From a virus: a stretch of 25,628 bases of DNA. Position numbers and translations under genes: made by a program. The stretch's first letter is position 1. Each line of letters begins with the position of its first letter. A model generated the notes under the pieces. It was not told where the DNA came from. It saw only the letters and a list, made by a program, of their open reading frames with translations, and made no database searches. Shown in pieces: positions 8,043-14,856 of the stretch. The stretch covers positions 1 through 25,628 of the IMG/VR virus record IMGVR_UViG_3300032156_000070; one strand, written 5' to 3'.

Positions 8043-8752
8043 CTATTTTGCCTCTATTTCCCCTAACAAAGTTAAAACTTTTTCCAATGTTCTCAAAGAA
8101 TCACTAACCCTCATCGTTCTACATAAACTCAAAATGATCCCAGAATCTATTCCAAGCGGGCTGGAATATCTTTGAAAAACTTCCCAGGCATCCATATTTC
8201 CCAAAGACACGCCTGGGAAGCATTGACTACATTTAGGACCCTTATCTTTGAGTTTGGGATTTTCCTCAAAAATCTTTCTACATTCCCCGCAAAACCGTTT
8301 GAGCTTGCGGCGTTCTTTAATCCATGCCGCAAGCTCTACAAGTTTTTTCTTTCGCCCTCATCTTGTTTGGCTTCAGCTTCAATAAACTCACGGGCAGTTT
8401 TGAAGACAAATTCTCGCAATGGGTCATTATCGAACAACGCCCGTCTTATCTCTTTGGGCCCAGGAGCAGGTTCACCTTCCTCCACATCCAGTTCGATACC
8501 TTCCCATGCCTCCAAAGCTCGATCAAAAGATTCTTGTAAAAAAGCCCCATCATTATAGTCATCAACAATATGATTACCTAACTTTGACGGGTCTTTCGGA
8601 TCAATAGGAAAATCCTTAACAATTTTCTTTTCCTTAATCCCAGACAAAATACCCAAAGACTCAGAAAACGAAACTGGGCGAATCTTCAGACGAACTCCTG
8701 CGGCGTTTGGGTAGTCTACCCAAATACCCTTCCTCGATTTCAACTTTAACAT
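8043..8752 (-). CDS. Tail assembly chaperone, -1 frameshift fusion (lambda gpGT equivalent) with CxxC pairs
   Basis: A 236-aa product is predicted if ribosomes slip back one base at the A AAA AAC heptamer 8348-8342. Residues 1-137 are shared with the short chaperone. The next codon becomes CTT at 8342-8340, and the -1 frame stays open for 99 codons to a TAG at 8045-8043, two bases before the tape-measure ATG. The extension has FCGEC (Cys155, Cys158) and KCSQC (Cys175, Cys178), giving CxxC-x16-CxxC, a zinc-ribbon-like spacing. The rest is helical. In lambda, the rarer GT form binds both tape measure and tube subunits while the tail assembles. The -1 frame has no start codon of its own that would make it an independent gene. 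Slip site, spacer, hairpin and reading frame all agree. Confidence 0.85.
8301..8336 (-). promoter_or_regulatory. Frameshift-stimulating stem-loop
   Basis: On the minus strand GAGCTTGCGGC (8336-8326) pairs perfectly with GCCGCAAGCTC (8311-8301), an 11-bp stem with a 14-nt loop. It begins 5 nt after the slippery heptamer, the usual distance for stimulatory structures. No T-tract follows it, so it is not a terminator. The TAG of the zero frame (8338-8336) overlaps the first base of the stem. Confidence 0.85.
8336..8752 (-). CDS. Tail assembly chaperone, unshifted form (lambda gpG equivalent)
   Basis: A 138-aa protein between tail tube and tape measure, the standard place for a tail assembly chaperone. 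The N-terminus is short and beta-rich (KGIWVDYP..VRLKIRPVS). The C-terminal half is acidic and helical (EAWEGIELDVEEGEPAPGPKEIRRALFDNDPLREFVFKTAREFI), ending with a Lys/Glu-rich tail that contains the slippery site. ATG 8752 has a consensus SD (AAAGGAGG) 8 nt upstream. The family is recognised by location and general pattern, not by a strict motif; the frameshift cassette at its 3' end strongly supports it. Confidence 0.9.
   Translation of the reverse strand: MLKLKSRKGIWVDYPNAAGVRLKIRPVSFSESLGILSGIKEKKIVKDFPIDPKDPSKLGNHIVDDYNDGAFLQESFDRALEAWEGIELDVEEGEPAPGPKEIRRALFDNDPLREFVFKTAREFIEAEAKQDEGERKNL
8342..8348 (-). promoter_or_regulatory. Programmed -1 frameshift slippery site A AAA AAC
   Basis: The zero frame reads AGA AAA AAC TTG TAG, so the heptamer A AAA AAC is in the X XXY YYZ phase needed for simultaneous slippage of two tRNAs. 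It is two codons before the chaperone stop. A AAA AAG is the most efficient heptamer in E. coli; AAC in the A site is usually less slippery there, so the strong downstream hairpin may be important. Confidence 0.85.
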
Positions 8753-8789
8753 AAAACGTCCCTCCTTTAGTTTAATTCAGTTTAGCTAA

Positions 8790-9218
8790 TTAAAAACTCT
8801 CAGCCCCAGCCAGTCTAAGAGCACCAAAGCCCAGCACCCCGATACTGACCGTTGCCACCCCAGCCTTGTCTTGGGTGATATCCACGTTCCGAATGTAACA
8901 CCCATTGATAGGATTTTCGTCCGTATCAATCTCCCAATAAGTGTCATCATCCAGATACAACCGCAACGTGGTGAGTTTGGTTGCTTCGAGTTTGGCTTGG
9001 ACTAAAGCCTTTTGTCCAGTGGTATCTGCTGGATCATAATTACCTTCCAAAGTGGCGTTCCATCCTTGCATACCAGGCACTTTCCTCTCCCACTCAGTTC
9101 CGAAGGCAGACACGTCAATTTCAGTCCCAGTCAGGTTCAAAGTCCACCTGCCCATGTTCTCAACCAACACATCTTCAATCTTAATACTTGCAAATCGCCC
9201 CATCATCGGATCGCCCAT
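8790..9218 (-). CDS. Major tail tube protein
   Basis: This 142-aa beta-rich protein has the signature of siphovirus tail tube subunits: a core such as TLNLTGTEIDVSAFGTEW (26-43), a PGMQGWNATLEGNYD stretch, and a final strand containing VSIGVLGFGAL. It probably polymerises as stacked hexameric rings around the tape measure. It sits upstream of the chaperone, as usual. ATG 9218 has a GAGGAG SD 7 nt upstream and is preferred to the two nearby methionines at residues 5-6. No extra Ig-like domain is present. Confidence 0.9.
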   Translation of the reverse strand: MGDPMMGRFASIKIEDVLVENMGRWTLNLTGTEIDVSAFGTEWERKVPGMQGWNATLEGNYDPADTTGQKALVQAKLEATKLTTLRLYLDDDTYWEIDTDENPINGCYIRNVDITQDKAGVATVSIGVLGFGALRLAGAESF

Positions 9219-9256
9219 CTTAGTTCTCCTCTCTTAAAATAGATTTGTTAAATTGT

Positions 9257-9709
9257 TTATGGATCACTTCTGCTGAACCTATAAAGAATCTCAATAATAA
9301 GTTCAAACAGCCCCAGCCCATTCATTTCCGTTGAAAGCCAACCTTCATCTGTATCAAGAGAAACTGGTTTGTAAGATTTATAATAAGGGTTATATTCCTT
9401 GCTTTCCAAAACCTGTATAACATCCTTTATCAAACTATTTAATGTGGTTTCTGGATTGCTTTCATCTTTCGTATAACCCCGAATTTTCACTCTTAATTTA
9501 CTTATAGTTTTAGGATCAAATTGATCCTCGAAAACCTCTCCACCCCCTAATACCATCAAGACAGGAAATGTTATTGAAGGATCATCATATGTAACCATTT
9601 TTCTAAATACTTGAGTAACAGTGTTGTTAAAACCATTACTACCTTCTATAATGTTTTCACAAGTGGATTTGATAGATTGAAGAATTAATTCCCTGTTAGA
9701 ATCACTCAT
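9257..9709 (-). CDS. Tail terminator-like protein
   Basis: A 150-aa protein in the slot between gp10-like protein and tail tube. It has the alpha/beta order of tail terminators: an N-terminal helix, a strand with FPVLMVLGGGE (48-58), a central KLRVKIRGYTKDE, a helix LIKDVIQVLES, and a final TDEGWLSTE...LFELIIEILYRF. Tail terminators cap the growing tube and join it to the head. The start overlaps the previous stop (TAATG at 9707-9711). Function is from fold pattern and position. Confidence 0.8.
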   Translation of the reverse strand: MSDSNRELILQSIKSTCENIIEGSNGFNNTVTQVFRKMVTYDDPSITFPVLMVLGGGEVFEDQFDPKTISKLRVKIRGYTKDESNPETTLNSLIKDVIQVLESKEYNPYYKSYKPVSLDTDEGWLSTEMNGLGLFELIIEILYRFSRSDP

Positions 9710-10251
9710 TATGGATTTCCCTTCCCACCCACCTGCTTATATGCTTGGCGAATCATACGATTTAACAAAATTCTAATCCTCTCTAAATTATCCAACACGG
9801 CTGGATACAAAAACGGACGTGCTGGAATATTTACCAATTCGGCCCTTCTCACCCAAACATTTCTCCGCTTCCAAAAGAAAGTCATCCCCATAACAGTTTT
9901 GGGGAAGATAGTAAATGGGGTAGTGAGAGGAACCCCGCCTGGCCCTTTTTGCTCATGAACCTTACCATACCATTGCTGAGAATGGGCTACAATACGACCA
10001 AACTCATTAATAGTCTGAGCAGTTGTCCCCACTGCCCCTTTACGTGCCTCAGCCCAAACCCCTTGTCGCAACATTCCTGAATCCACGCCCAACTTATTAG
10101 GATAAGGACCAGAGAGATATTTGGTTTTAGAAGTTTGTTCAATTAACAAAGCTCCATCTTGCATCCCCTTGAACAATTGGTTCTTCAATTCTTCTGGTAA
10201 AAGCGTAAGAGATTGAAGATTTTGTGGCCCTTTGAGTTGAATTGATATCAT
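9709..10251 (-). CDS. HK97 gp10-like head-tail joining / tail completion protein
   Basis: A 180-aa protein. It has a helical N-terminal half, then WYGKVHEQKGPGG (113-125) and ARPFLYPAV (163-171), the 'Y-x-x-x-HE-x-G ... ipARPFL-P' pattern of HK97 gp10 and Mu gpG-type virion morphogenesis proteins. The insert between these motifs (about 126-150) is rich in aromatic and basic residues. It lies between connector and terminator, as expected for a protein needed to complete the neck or tail. The SD is weak and at long range (AAGG about 11 nt upstream). Confidence 0.82.
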   Translation of the reverse strand: MISIQLKGPQNLQSLTLLPEELKNQLFKGMQDGALLIEQTSKTKYLSGPYPNKLGVDSGMLRQGVWAEARKGAVGTTAQTINEFGRIVAHSQQWYGKVHEQKGPGGVPLTTPFTIFPKTVMGMTFFWKRRNVWVRRAELVNIPARPFLYPAVLDNLERIRILLNRMIRQAYKQVGGKGNP

Positions 10252-10259
10252 TTAGATAG

Positions 10260-10838
10260 TTACCTTTTAAAAGATTCCAAAATCAATTTATGTTCTGGAA
10301 GCAAATCCGCTTGACTAAAAACAATACTAATGCCCCCAGGTGTGCCTTTACTAATTAATCCTACATCCCCTGTAGTCCCAATTTTTAGCTTTCTGGCGAC
10401 CATTTCAATACAAACTTGTTTAAGAGCAACTGGTATTGCTTCAACATTTTCACCATAGCCTGCTGCATATACAACTTTGAGACTGCCATAAGTTTTTCCT
10501 AATTCATAATCAAAATAAATAATTCCGCAATCCGTATCAAGAAAATAATCACTTGAGTCAACCAAAGTTTCATCCCCAAATTCTCTGTTCGTATCCAAAT
10601 ATACGGAAAGAGGATCATAATACTCGTTGTCCATAATTATGGGGTATTGCTTGAGAATAAACCGATCTGTTCCCCCATGAAAATATTCAATTACTTCACT
10701 AATACCCGTAAAATTTTGTCCGCAAAATGTTTCAATGAAAGCTTGGGCTGGTGGAATAAGGGTCTCAATTAAATCATCCTTATCCTCATCCGAAATTCTT
10801 AGAAAAACCTTAACATCCCCAACTTCACAAAGAGCCAT
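10260..10838 (-). CDS. Head-tail connector protein (HK97 gp6-like)
   Basis: This 192-aa protein starts with a helical domain (EVGDVKVFLRISDEDKDDLIETLIPPAQAFIETFCG) typical of gp6/DnaT-like connector proteins, which form a ring below the portal. A beta-rich insertion (about 48-130) is larger than in HK97 gp6, and the C-terminal helix (VALKQVCIEMVARKL) completes the fold. ATG 10838 has GAGAGG 5-8 nt upstream. It starts 17 bases after the zinc-ribbon gene ends. Confidence 0.85.
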   Translation of the reverse strand: MALCEVGDVKVFLRISDEDKDDLIETLIPPAQAFIETFCGQNFTGISEVIEYFHGGTDRFILKQYPIIMDNEYYDPLSVYLDTNREFGDETLVDSSDYFLDTDCGIIYFDYELGKTYGSLKVVYAAGYGENVEAIPVALKQVCIEMVARKLKIGTTGDVGLISKGTPGGISIVFSQADLLPEHKLILESFKR

Positions 10839-10854
10839 GGTATCCTCTCTTTAC

Positions 10855-11193
10855 TCATTTACTAATAGGGTTTTTCAATTTGCGAACAGCCTTCACCAAT
10901 CCAGCCTTTTCTTTAGGTTTATCTTCAACGCTTGGGACATCTTCTTTAGAATCAGCATCTAAATCCTTCCGATCTTTGATTTTCCAAACACATCCTTGTG
11001 AATGTTGACCAAAAAACGACTCCTCTCTTTTAACTATCGTCTCTTTGCCTAATTCATTTCCCACCAATATAGGAAAAGCGGAAACGGACGTGTCAAATCT
11101 TATATCCATCCCCCCACAATTTTGGCAAACCAAGTTGATAGCTAATTTTCCTACTCTGGTTTCTTTACCACAATTATCACATTTGAATTTCAT
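10855..11193 (-). CDS. Zinc-ribbon protein, 112 aa
   Basis: Two CxxC knuckles at the N-terminus (Cys5/Cys8 in CDNC and Cys23/Cys26 in CQNC) form a zinc-ribbon of about 30 residues. A linker (about 30-75) follows, then a highly charged tail that ends in basic KAVRKLKNPISK. The start ATG overlaps the stop of the preceding 52-aa zinc-ribbon gene as ATGA (11190-11193). It lies between the major capsid gene and the connector, where a head-decoration or neck gene is often found. No specific family recognised. It could bind DNA, RNA or protein, and a virion role is not established. Confidence 0.8.
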   Translation of the reverse strand: MKFKCDNCGKETRVGKLAINLVCQNCGGMDIRFDTSVSAFPILVGNELGKETIVKREESFFGQHSQGCVWKIKDRKDLDADSKEDVPSVEDKPKEKAGLVKAVRKLKNPISK

Positions 11194-11348
11194 TTCTTAA
11201 TCACCTCCTCTTCAGTCCTAATCAAATCAAACTGAGTCCCCCCACACTTTTCGCATGATGGTGTTTCAAAGACATACTCAGGGATCACCAAAACTTTTTT
11301 ACATCCCTTACATTTCAAATGTAAACACTTTTTTGAACCATTGATCAT
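11190..11348 (-). CDS. Small zinc-ribbon protein, 52 aa
   Basis: A short gene not obvious by length. The frame contains CxxLKCKGC followed by CEKC (knuckles KCKGC and CEKC about 19 residues apart), a zinc ribbon ending TQFDLI. Two in-frame starts exist. The upstream ATG (11363) lacks an SD, while ATG 11348 has GGAG 8 nt upstream (inside the first option), so 11348 was chosen. The stop overlaps the next start as ATGA. Similarity in layout to the 112-aa neighbour suggests the pair arose by duplication or works together. Function unknown. Confidence 0.7.
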   Translation of the reverse strand: MINGSKKCLHLKCKGCKKVLVIPEYVFETPSCEKCGGTQFDLIRTEEEVIKK

Positions 11349-11363
11349 AACTAATTCTCCCAT

Positions 11364-11490
11364 TTAAAAAATTGGGGAGGGGGCAGACGGGAAATCCAGG
11401 AGGGACGGCTGGATGTTTCCTTCTCCCACCACCCCCAACTCAGAGTAAGGAGGCTAAACCTCTGAGTCTACTCCCCAAATCCCTCTCTTG
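11364..11490 (-). other. Intergenic stretch after the capsid gene with two hairpins
   Basis: The gap between the major capsid gene and the zinc-ribbon pair contains two inverted repeats. ACTCAGAG (11438-11445) pairs with CTCTGAGT (11460-11467), 8 bp with a 14-nt loop. GGAAATCCAG (11390-11399) pairs with 11409-11420 with a two-base bulge. Neither is followed directly by a T-tract in the transcript direction, so a classic intrinsic terminator is not supported. RNA processing or partial attenuation that favours capsid expression is possible. Confidence 0.4.
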
Positions 11491-12888
11491 TTAAGTGCTT
11501 TCCTCTTCTGCAGTCAGCAGACGGGTAAATCCTTTTCTCAACCCAACCACCATGGCCCAACGTTGATACAGCTTGAAGGCTGTTCTGTTGGTAGTCCAAA
11601 GAAGATAGGGGTTGACTCCAAGGGTCGCCACATCCAGTCTACGGCCAAGACCAAAATACCTCAGATTTCCGAACACCATAAACGGGGCGTTTGCCGCTGG
11701 AGCAGAAGGCATTTTGATACACTCGGAGTATGGATAGCCCCAGATGGTTCCTGGAACAGCTGACCCAATCGTCTCCGTAAAAATTGGCCTCAGTTGTTCG
11801 TCTTTCAGAGTCCTGACGTAATGGAGAATCTGTCCGTTCATAAAGAACCTTGCCCCTTGTTTCTTGAGGCCGTCCAATTTCGCAATCAGATTAGACAGAT
11901 CATCCGCAGTCATGTCACTCACCGCAGGACCACTGAGAACAACGGGATAATAAGCTCCATAGGTTGCATTAAGTAACCCGTAGAAAGGTGAGCCAGCACC
12001 ATTAAAACCCTGGTTATCTAATTCCAAACCAGCTGCCTCAGACAACGCCGAATTGAGCCATCCCACAATATCGGACACGGAGTCCGCCAAGGTGGCATTC
12101 TTAACCACCGAATAAGCAGAAAGCTCTGAAGCAGAAAGCTCCACCTCAGTAGCTTCGGGTTCTCTTTCAGGGGTGGTATTCCCCCATCCTACGGTCACAG
12201 CCCCAGTCTCAGAGGGAATTCCCAGTTTGTCCGAAGCCATGGGCCAAATCCTTGCATACTGAAGAATGACAGAGACTTCACGGGCAAAGGCCAAAATCTC
12301 CGCTTCAATAGGCTTGGGAAGAGGGAAAACATTACCACCATCTCCAATGGGGGTATTAACTGCTTTCCCATAGGTGTCGATAAACTTAGCCATGCATCTG
12401 GGGTCTTGACCAGCCCTCAGTAAGAGGCAGTAAAACTTGGCCATCTCGATACGGGTGGACTCATCGATGATATGATTGGGATGGCGAAGTTTGTCCTGCA
12501 AATCTTTACCCTGAACCGCAAGGTCATACTCCCCAAAGAAATCCATGGCCTCTTTGGTTGACATTCCAGCCATTTTGGCATTCTGCTCATAGACACTCAA
12601 GAACTGCCCAAAAGCTGGAGAATCCTCTGCGGGCTTGGCTCCAGGAAGAATGAATCCTCTCTGAGCTGCTTTTTCATAAGCAGCCAACTGCTCCTTCTGT
12701 TTTTCCACAACAGCCTTCACATCTCCAGCCAAATCCCTGAAAATCCCTTCCAACTCCTTCATAGGATTGTCCTGATTCACGGATTCAGTCACCTCAACCT
12801 CAAACTTCTCCACTTTGGGATCAGCTGTCTGCTCAGCGGTGGCCAGAACAAGCGTTCCCTCTGGAGTTTTAATATATTTCTTTTTCAT
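11491..12888 (-). CDS. Major capsid protein, HK97 fold
   Basis: A 465-aa protein. Residues 1-180 are a helical charged region (about 44-76 is strongly coiled-coil-like), the kind of N-terminal delta/scaffold domain removed by the prohead protease. From about residue 183 the sequence is the HK97-like capsid core: GNVFPLPKPIEAEILAFAREVSVIL, then a glycine-rich and acidic E-loop region (about 225-255) and a core with GFNGAGSPFYGLLN. It follows the protease gene, whose last codons supply its SD (AAAGGAG about 9 nt from ATG 12888). Expected to be the most abundant virion protein. No separate scaffold gene is visible, so the N-terminal domain or the protease C-terminus may serve. Confidence 0.94.
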   Translation of the reverse strand: MKKKYIKTPEGTLVLATAEQTADPKVEKFEVEVTESVNQDNPMKELEGIFRDLAGDVKAVVEKQKEQLAAYEKAAQRGFILPGAKPAEDSPAFGQFLSVYEQNAKMAGMSTKEAMDFFGEYDLAVQGKDLQDKLRHPNHIIDESTRIEMAKFYCLLLRAGQDPRCMAKFIDTYGKAVNTPIGDGGNVFPLPKPIEAEILAFAREVSVILQYARIWPMASDKLGIPSETGAVTVGWGNTTPEREPEATEVELSASELSAYSVVKNATLADSVSDIVGWLNSALSEAAGLELDNQGFNGAGSPFYGLLNATYGAYYPVVLSGPAVSDMTADDLSNLIAKLDGLKKQGARFFMNGQILHYVRTLKDEQLRPIFTETIGSAVPGTIWGYPYSECIKMPSAPAANAPFMVFGNLRYFGLGRRLDVATLGVNPYLLWTTNRTAFKLYQRWAMVVGLRKGFTRLLTAEEEST

Positions 12889-12892
12889 AAAC

Positions 12893-14248
12893 TTATTCTC
12901 CTTTCAACGATTTTAGAGATTGTTGTAAGTTTCTAATTTCAGTTATCACCCCTTTAAAATCATATTGGGCAGGGATGGAAGCAGGTGGACTTACAACCTT
13001 ACTTCGCTCAAACGCTTCACCCAATATCGCCTCAGAAACACTCTTACCATCTACCTCCACCTTTGAGTCTTGGTCATCGGGCATAGCCAGACCGACTCCG
13101 ATAGATTTTTTGGATTTGAGAATTTCCAAGACTTCAGTAACAGCGGTTCGTATATATTTATCTAAATCCTCTAACTTCAAAGCCAAAAGATCAACTTTTT
13201 CCATTACAGGATTTTTAATTTCCTCTTCTATTTCTTTTGCAGCCTCAAAAGTTCCATCATGAGCACCACAATGACTTTTGGCTGCCCCAGCAGTCCAAAT
13301 CTCTTTATCATACCTCATAGATTGAGTTTCTGATTTGCCTTCTTTGATTCCGAAGATAAAATCAACGCATTTATTATCGTGTTTACGATAACAATTCTTG
13401 CGGGCAAAGCGATCATACTTCCCAGGGTCTTCCAATCGACAAGCATGCTCATTGGGATAAGGCTTTTCTACCAACTTCTTATCAATCTCTTCCTCTGTAG
13501 TAAAAGAGGGTTCTTCATCTTCTTCAATAGAACAAAGATTTTTTGGGACCTGAACCATAGGTGGCTTGGTTTCATCAATATAATCAGCATCTCTCAAACC
13601 CAATTCTCCCATAACATCATCTTCATTTTTGGGTCTTGGGGGTTGGGATTGGCCTTGTAGCCATTTCTGAACTTCTTCAAAAGGCATATCCAAAAAGGAT
13701 TTACCTTTCAAAGCATTCTGTAACGCATTGGGATTTGAAGGGACAGCACATCCAGAAAGTTCTAACAATTCCTGTTTCTTATATCGTCTGCCCCAAGTTC
13801 GCCGAGTGTTTTCTTGTCTTTCTCCTTCCTGTTCGATATTATCCCACTCAAATGGGATAAACCCCACAGAGGAAGCATTAATAATAAATTCCCCATAAAG
13901 CTCCAAGATCATATCGGCAAATGGATGAAGACCTTTGGTTGGGTAAAGTAAATGAAACTCCAATCTAACTGGGTCTTTTCTACGAATCACCTTTTCAGCA
14001 CGAGCCAATGGAACTGATCCATAATTATGAGCCCAAAGAAAAACAGGGTTCTTACGATAATTCTCCAATTGCCACCCTTTGGTCTCAATAATATCCCCAT
14101 CTCGATCCACCGTCTCATCCGTTCCAATCATAGTCATTTTGCGGGCAGCCACATCCACCTGTTTTACCACACCAGAGTAAACTGCCTCATAAACATCCTG
14201 ACCATTAACCTTGATTGGTAAGCCGTTGATCTCTAATATTTTAGCCAT
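12893..14248 (-). CDS. HK97-family prohead protease with C-terminal extension
   Basis: The best start is ATG 14248, with AAAGGAG 7 nt upstream, giving 451 aa; an upstream in-frame ATG at 14266 has no SD. The protease domain (about 25-185) contains NPVFLWAHNY with candidate catalytic His74, NASSVGF with Ser126 or Ser127, and ELLELSGCAVPSNPNA (about 161-175), as in S78 prohead proteases. Residues about 262-336 form a second domain beginning PYPNEHACRLEDP and ending near SHCGAHDGTF, which I recognise as a module fused to some phage head proteins, function unknown. The helical C-terminus (about 350-451) could act as a scaffold. The protease matures the capsid. Overlaps the preceding gene by 8 bases. 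Confidence 0.9.
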   Translation of the reverse strand: MAKILEINGLPIKVNGQDVYEAVYSGVVKQVDVAARKMTMIGTDETVDRDGDIIETKGWQLENYRKNPVFLWAHNYGSVPLARAEKVIRRKDPVRLEFHLLYPTKGLHPFADMILELYGEFIINASSVGFIPFEWDNIEQEGERQENTRRTWGRRYKKQELLELSGCAVPSNPNALQNALKGKSFLDMPFEEVQKWLQGQSQPPRPKNEDDVMGELGLRDADYIDETKPPMVQVPKNLCSIEEDEEPSFTTEEEIDKKLVEKPYPNEHACRLEDPGKYDRFARKNCYRKHDNKCVDFIFGIKEGKSETQSMRYDKEIWTAGAAKSHCGAHDGTFEAAKEIEEEIKNPVMEKVDLLALKLEDLDKYIRTAVTEVLEILKSKKSIGVGLAMPDDQDSKVEVDGKSVSEAILGEAFERSKVVSPPASIPAQYDFKGVITEIRNLQQSLKSLKGE

Positions 14249-14453
14249 GGCTTTTCTCCTTTTCAATTAAAAGATTGTCCATCATTTTATTACCATTCTC
14301 AAATTCCATGGCAATAAAATGACAATCAGACTTTTGATAAGACAAGGTTTCCTTCTCCTTCAAAGCTGCCCTTAATGCTGTTTCTGAATCGTCAGCATTA
14401 ATATTAATTTCAGCCTTCTTCTCAACCTGATAAATATGGATATGAAATCTCAT
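14241..14453 (-). CDS. Hypothetical protein, 70 aa
   Basis: A small protein with a beta-strand-rich N-terminus (FHIHIYQV...AEININADDSETALRAAL), like small alpha-beta phage proteins in which a short strand pair is followed by an ADSxxxA helix. No specific family recognised. The stop lies inside the first codons of the protease gene (8-base overlap), so it is probably translationally coupled to it. A weak AAGGA lies about 12 nt upstream of ATG 14453. Confidence 0.65.
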   Translation of the reverse strand: MRFHIHIYQVEKKAEININADDSETALRAALKEKETLSYQKSDCHFIAMEFENGNKMMDNLLIEKEKSHG

Positions 14454-14468
14454 ATTTAATCTTTTTCC

Positions 14469-14855
14469 TTACGCTGCTAACAGTAAGATAAGTTCTAACT
14501 CTTCCTCTATATTATAAATGAAACCCTCACAAATAGCTATTTGTTTTTTCTCCTCATTAAACCCAATCCCAACAAATCTAACTCTTCCTTCTCCATTAGT
14601 TTCCTGTCTCGCTTGAACAGTTAGTACTTCCCCACGCCTACCTAAATCAATAACAACCCTTGGATAAGTATAAGAAGTTCCAGGTTTTTTCTCTTTACTA
14701 ACTTTTCCAAGAGCAACTACAGTTTGAACAATCTGAAAAGATTCTACAACACCCGAAAAAACAACTTCAAGTCCAAACGGAGTCCCCAATCCATCCGCCA
14801 AAAGTGCGGAAGGTCTTCTTCCTAATCCTGCCCCTATTTTTCCTTTTCTTGGCAT
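14469..14855 (-). CDS. Hypothetical protein, 128 aa
   Basis: Basic, glycine-rich N-terminus (MPRKGKIGAGLGRRPSALLADGLG) followed by a beta-rich body (GLEVVFSGVVESFQIVQTVVALG; YPRVVIDLGRRGEVLTVQA) and an acidic helical end (IEEELELILLLAA). The start follows the 641-aa gene's stop closely (TAATATG), so it is likely coupled with that fiber-like gene. No family recognised. A small structural or assembly partner of the 641-aa protein is a position-based guess. Confidence 0.65.
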   Translation of the reverse strand: MPRKGKIGAGLGRRPSALLADGLGTPFGLEVVFSGVVESFQIVQTVVALGKVSKEKKPGTSYTYPRVVIDLGRRGEVLTVQARQETNGEGRVRFVGIGFNEEKKQIAICEGFIYNIEEELELILLLAA

Positions 14856-14856
14856 A

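Noticed and set aside
8147-8332. A 61-codon minus-strand frame right after the chaperone stop, in the same frame, starting TTG
   Set aside because: It is what the zero frame reads beyond the TAG. The -1 frame over the same DNA is longer, has zinc knuckles and fits the slip site and hairpin, so read-through or re-initiation is not needed.
8301-8336. The perfect 11-bp stem as a transcription terminator
   Set aside because: No T-tract follows on either strand, and it lies inside an open reading frame 5 bases after a slippery site.
8172-8558. Plus-strand frame of 128 codons over the chaperone region
   Set aside because: Antisense to the chaperone and its frameshift extension, with no SD and no recognisable domain.
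3428-11505. Capsid and distal-tail-like proteins both end in EEEST
   Set aside because: Five shared terminal residues with no flanking similarity; probably chance.
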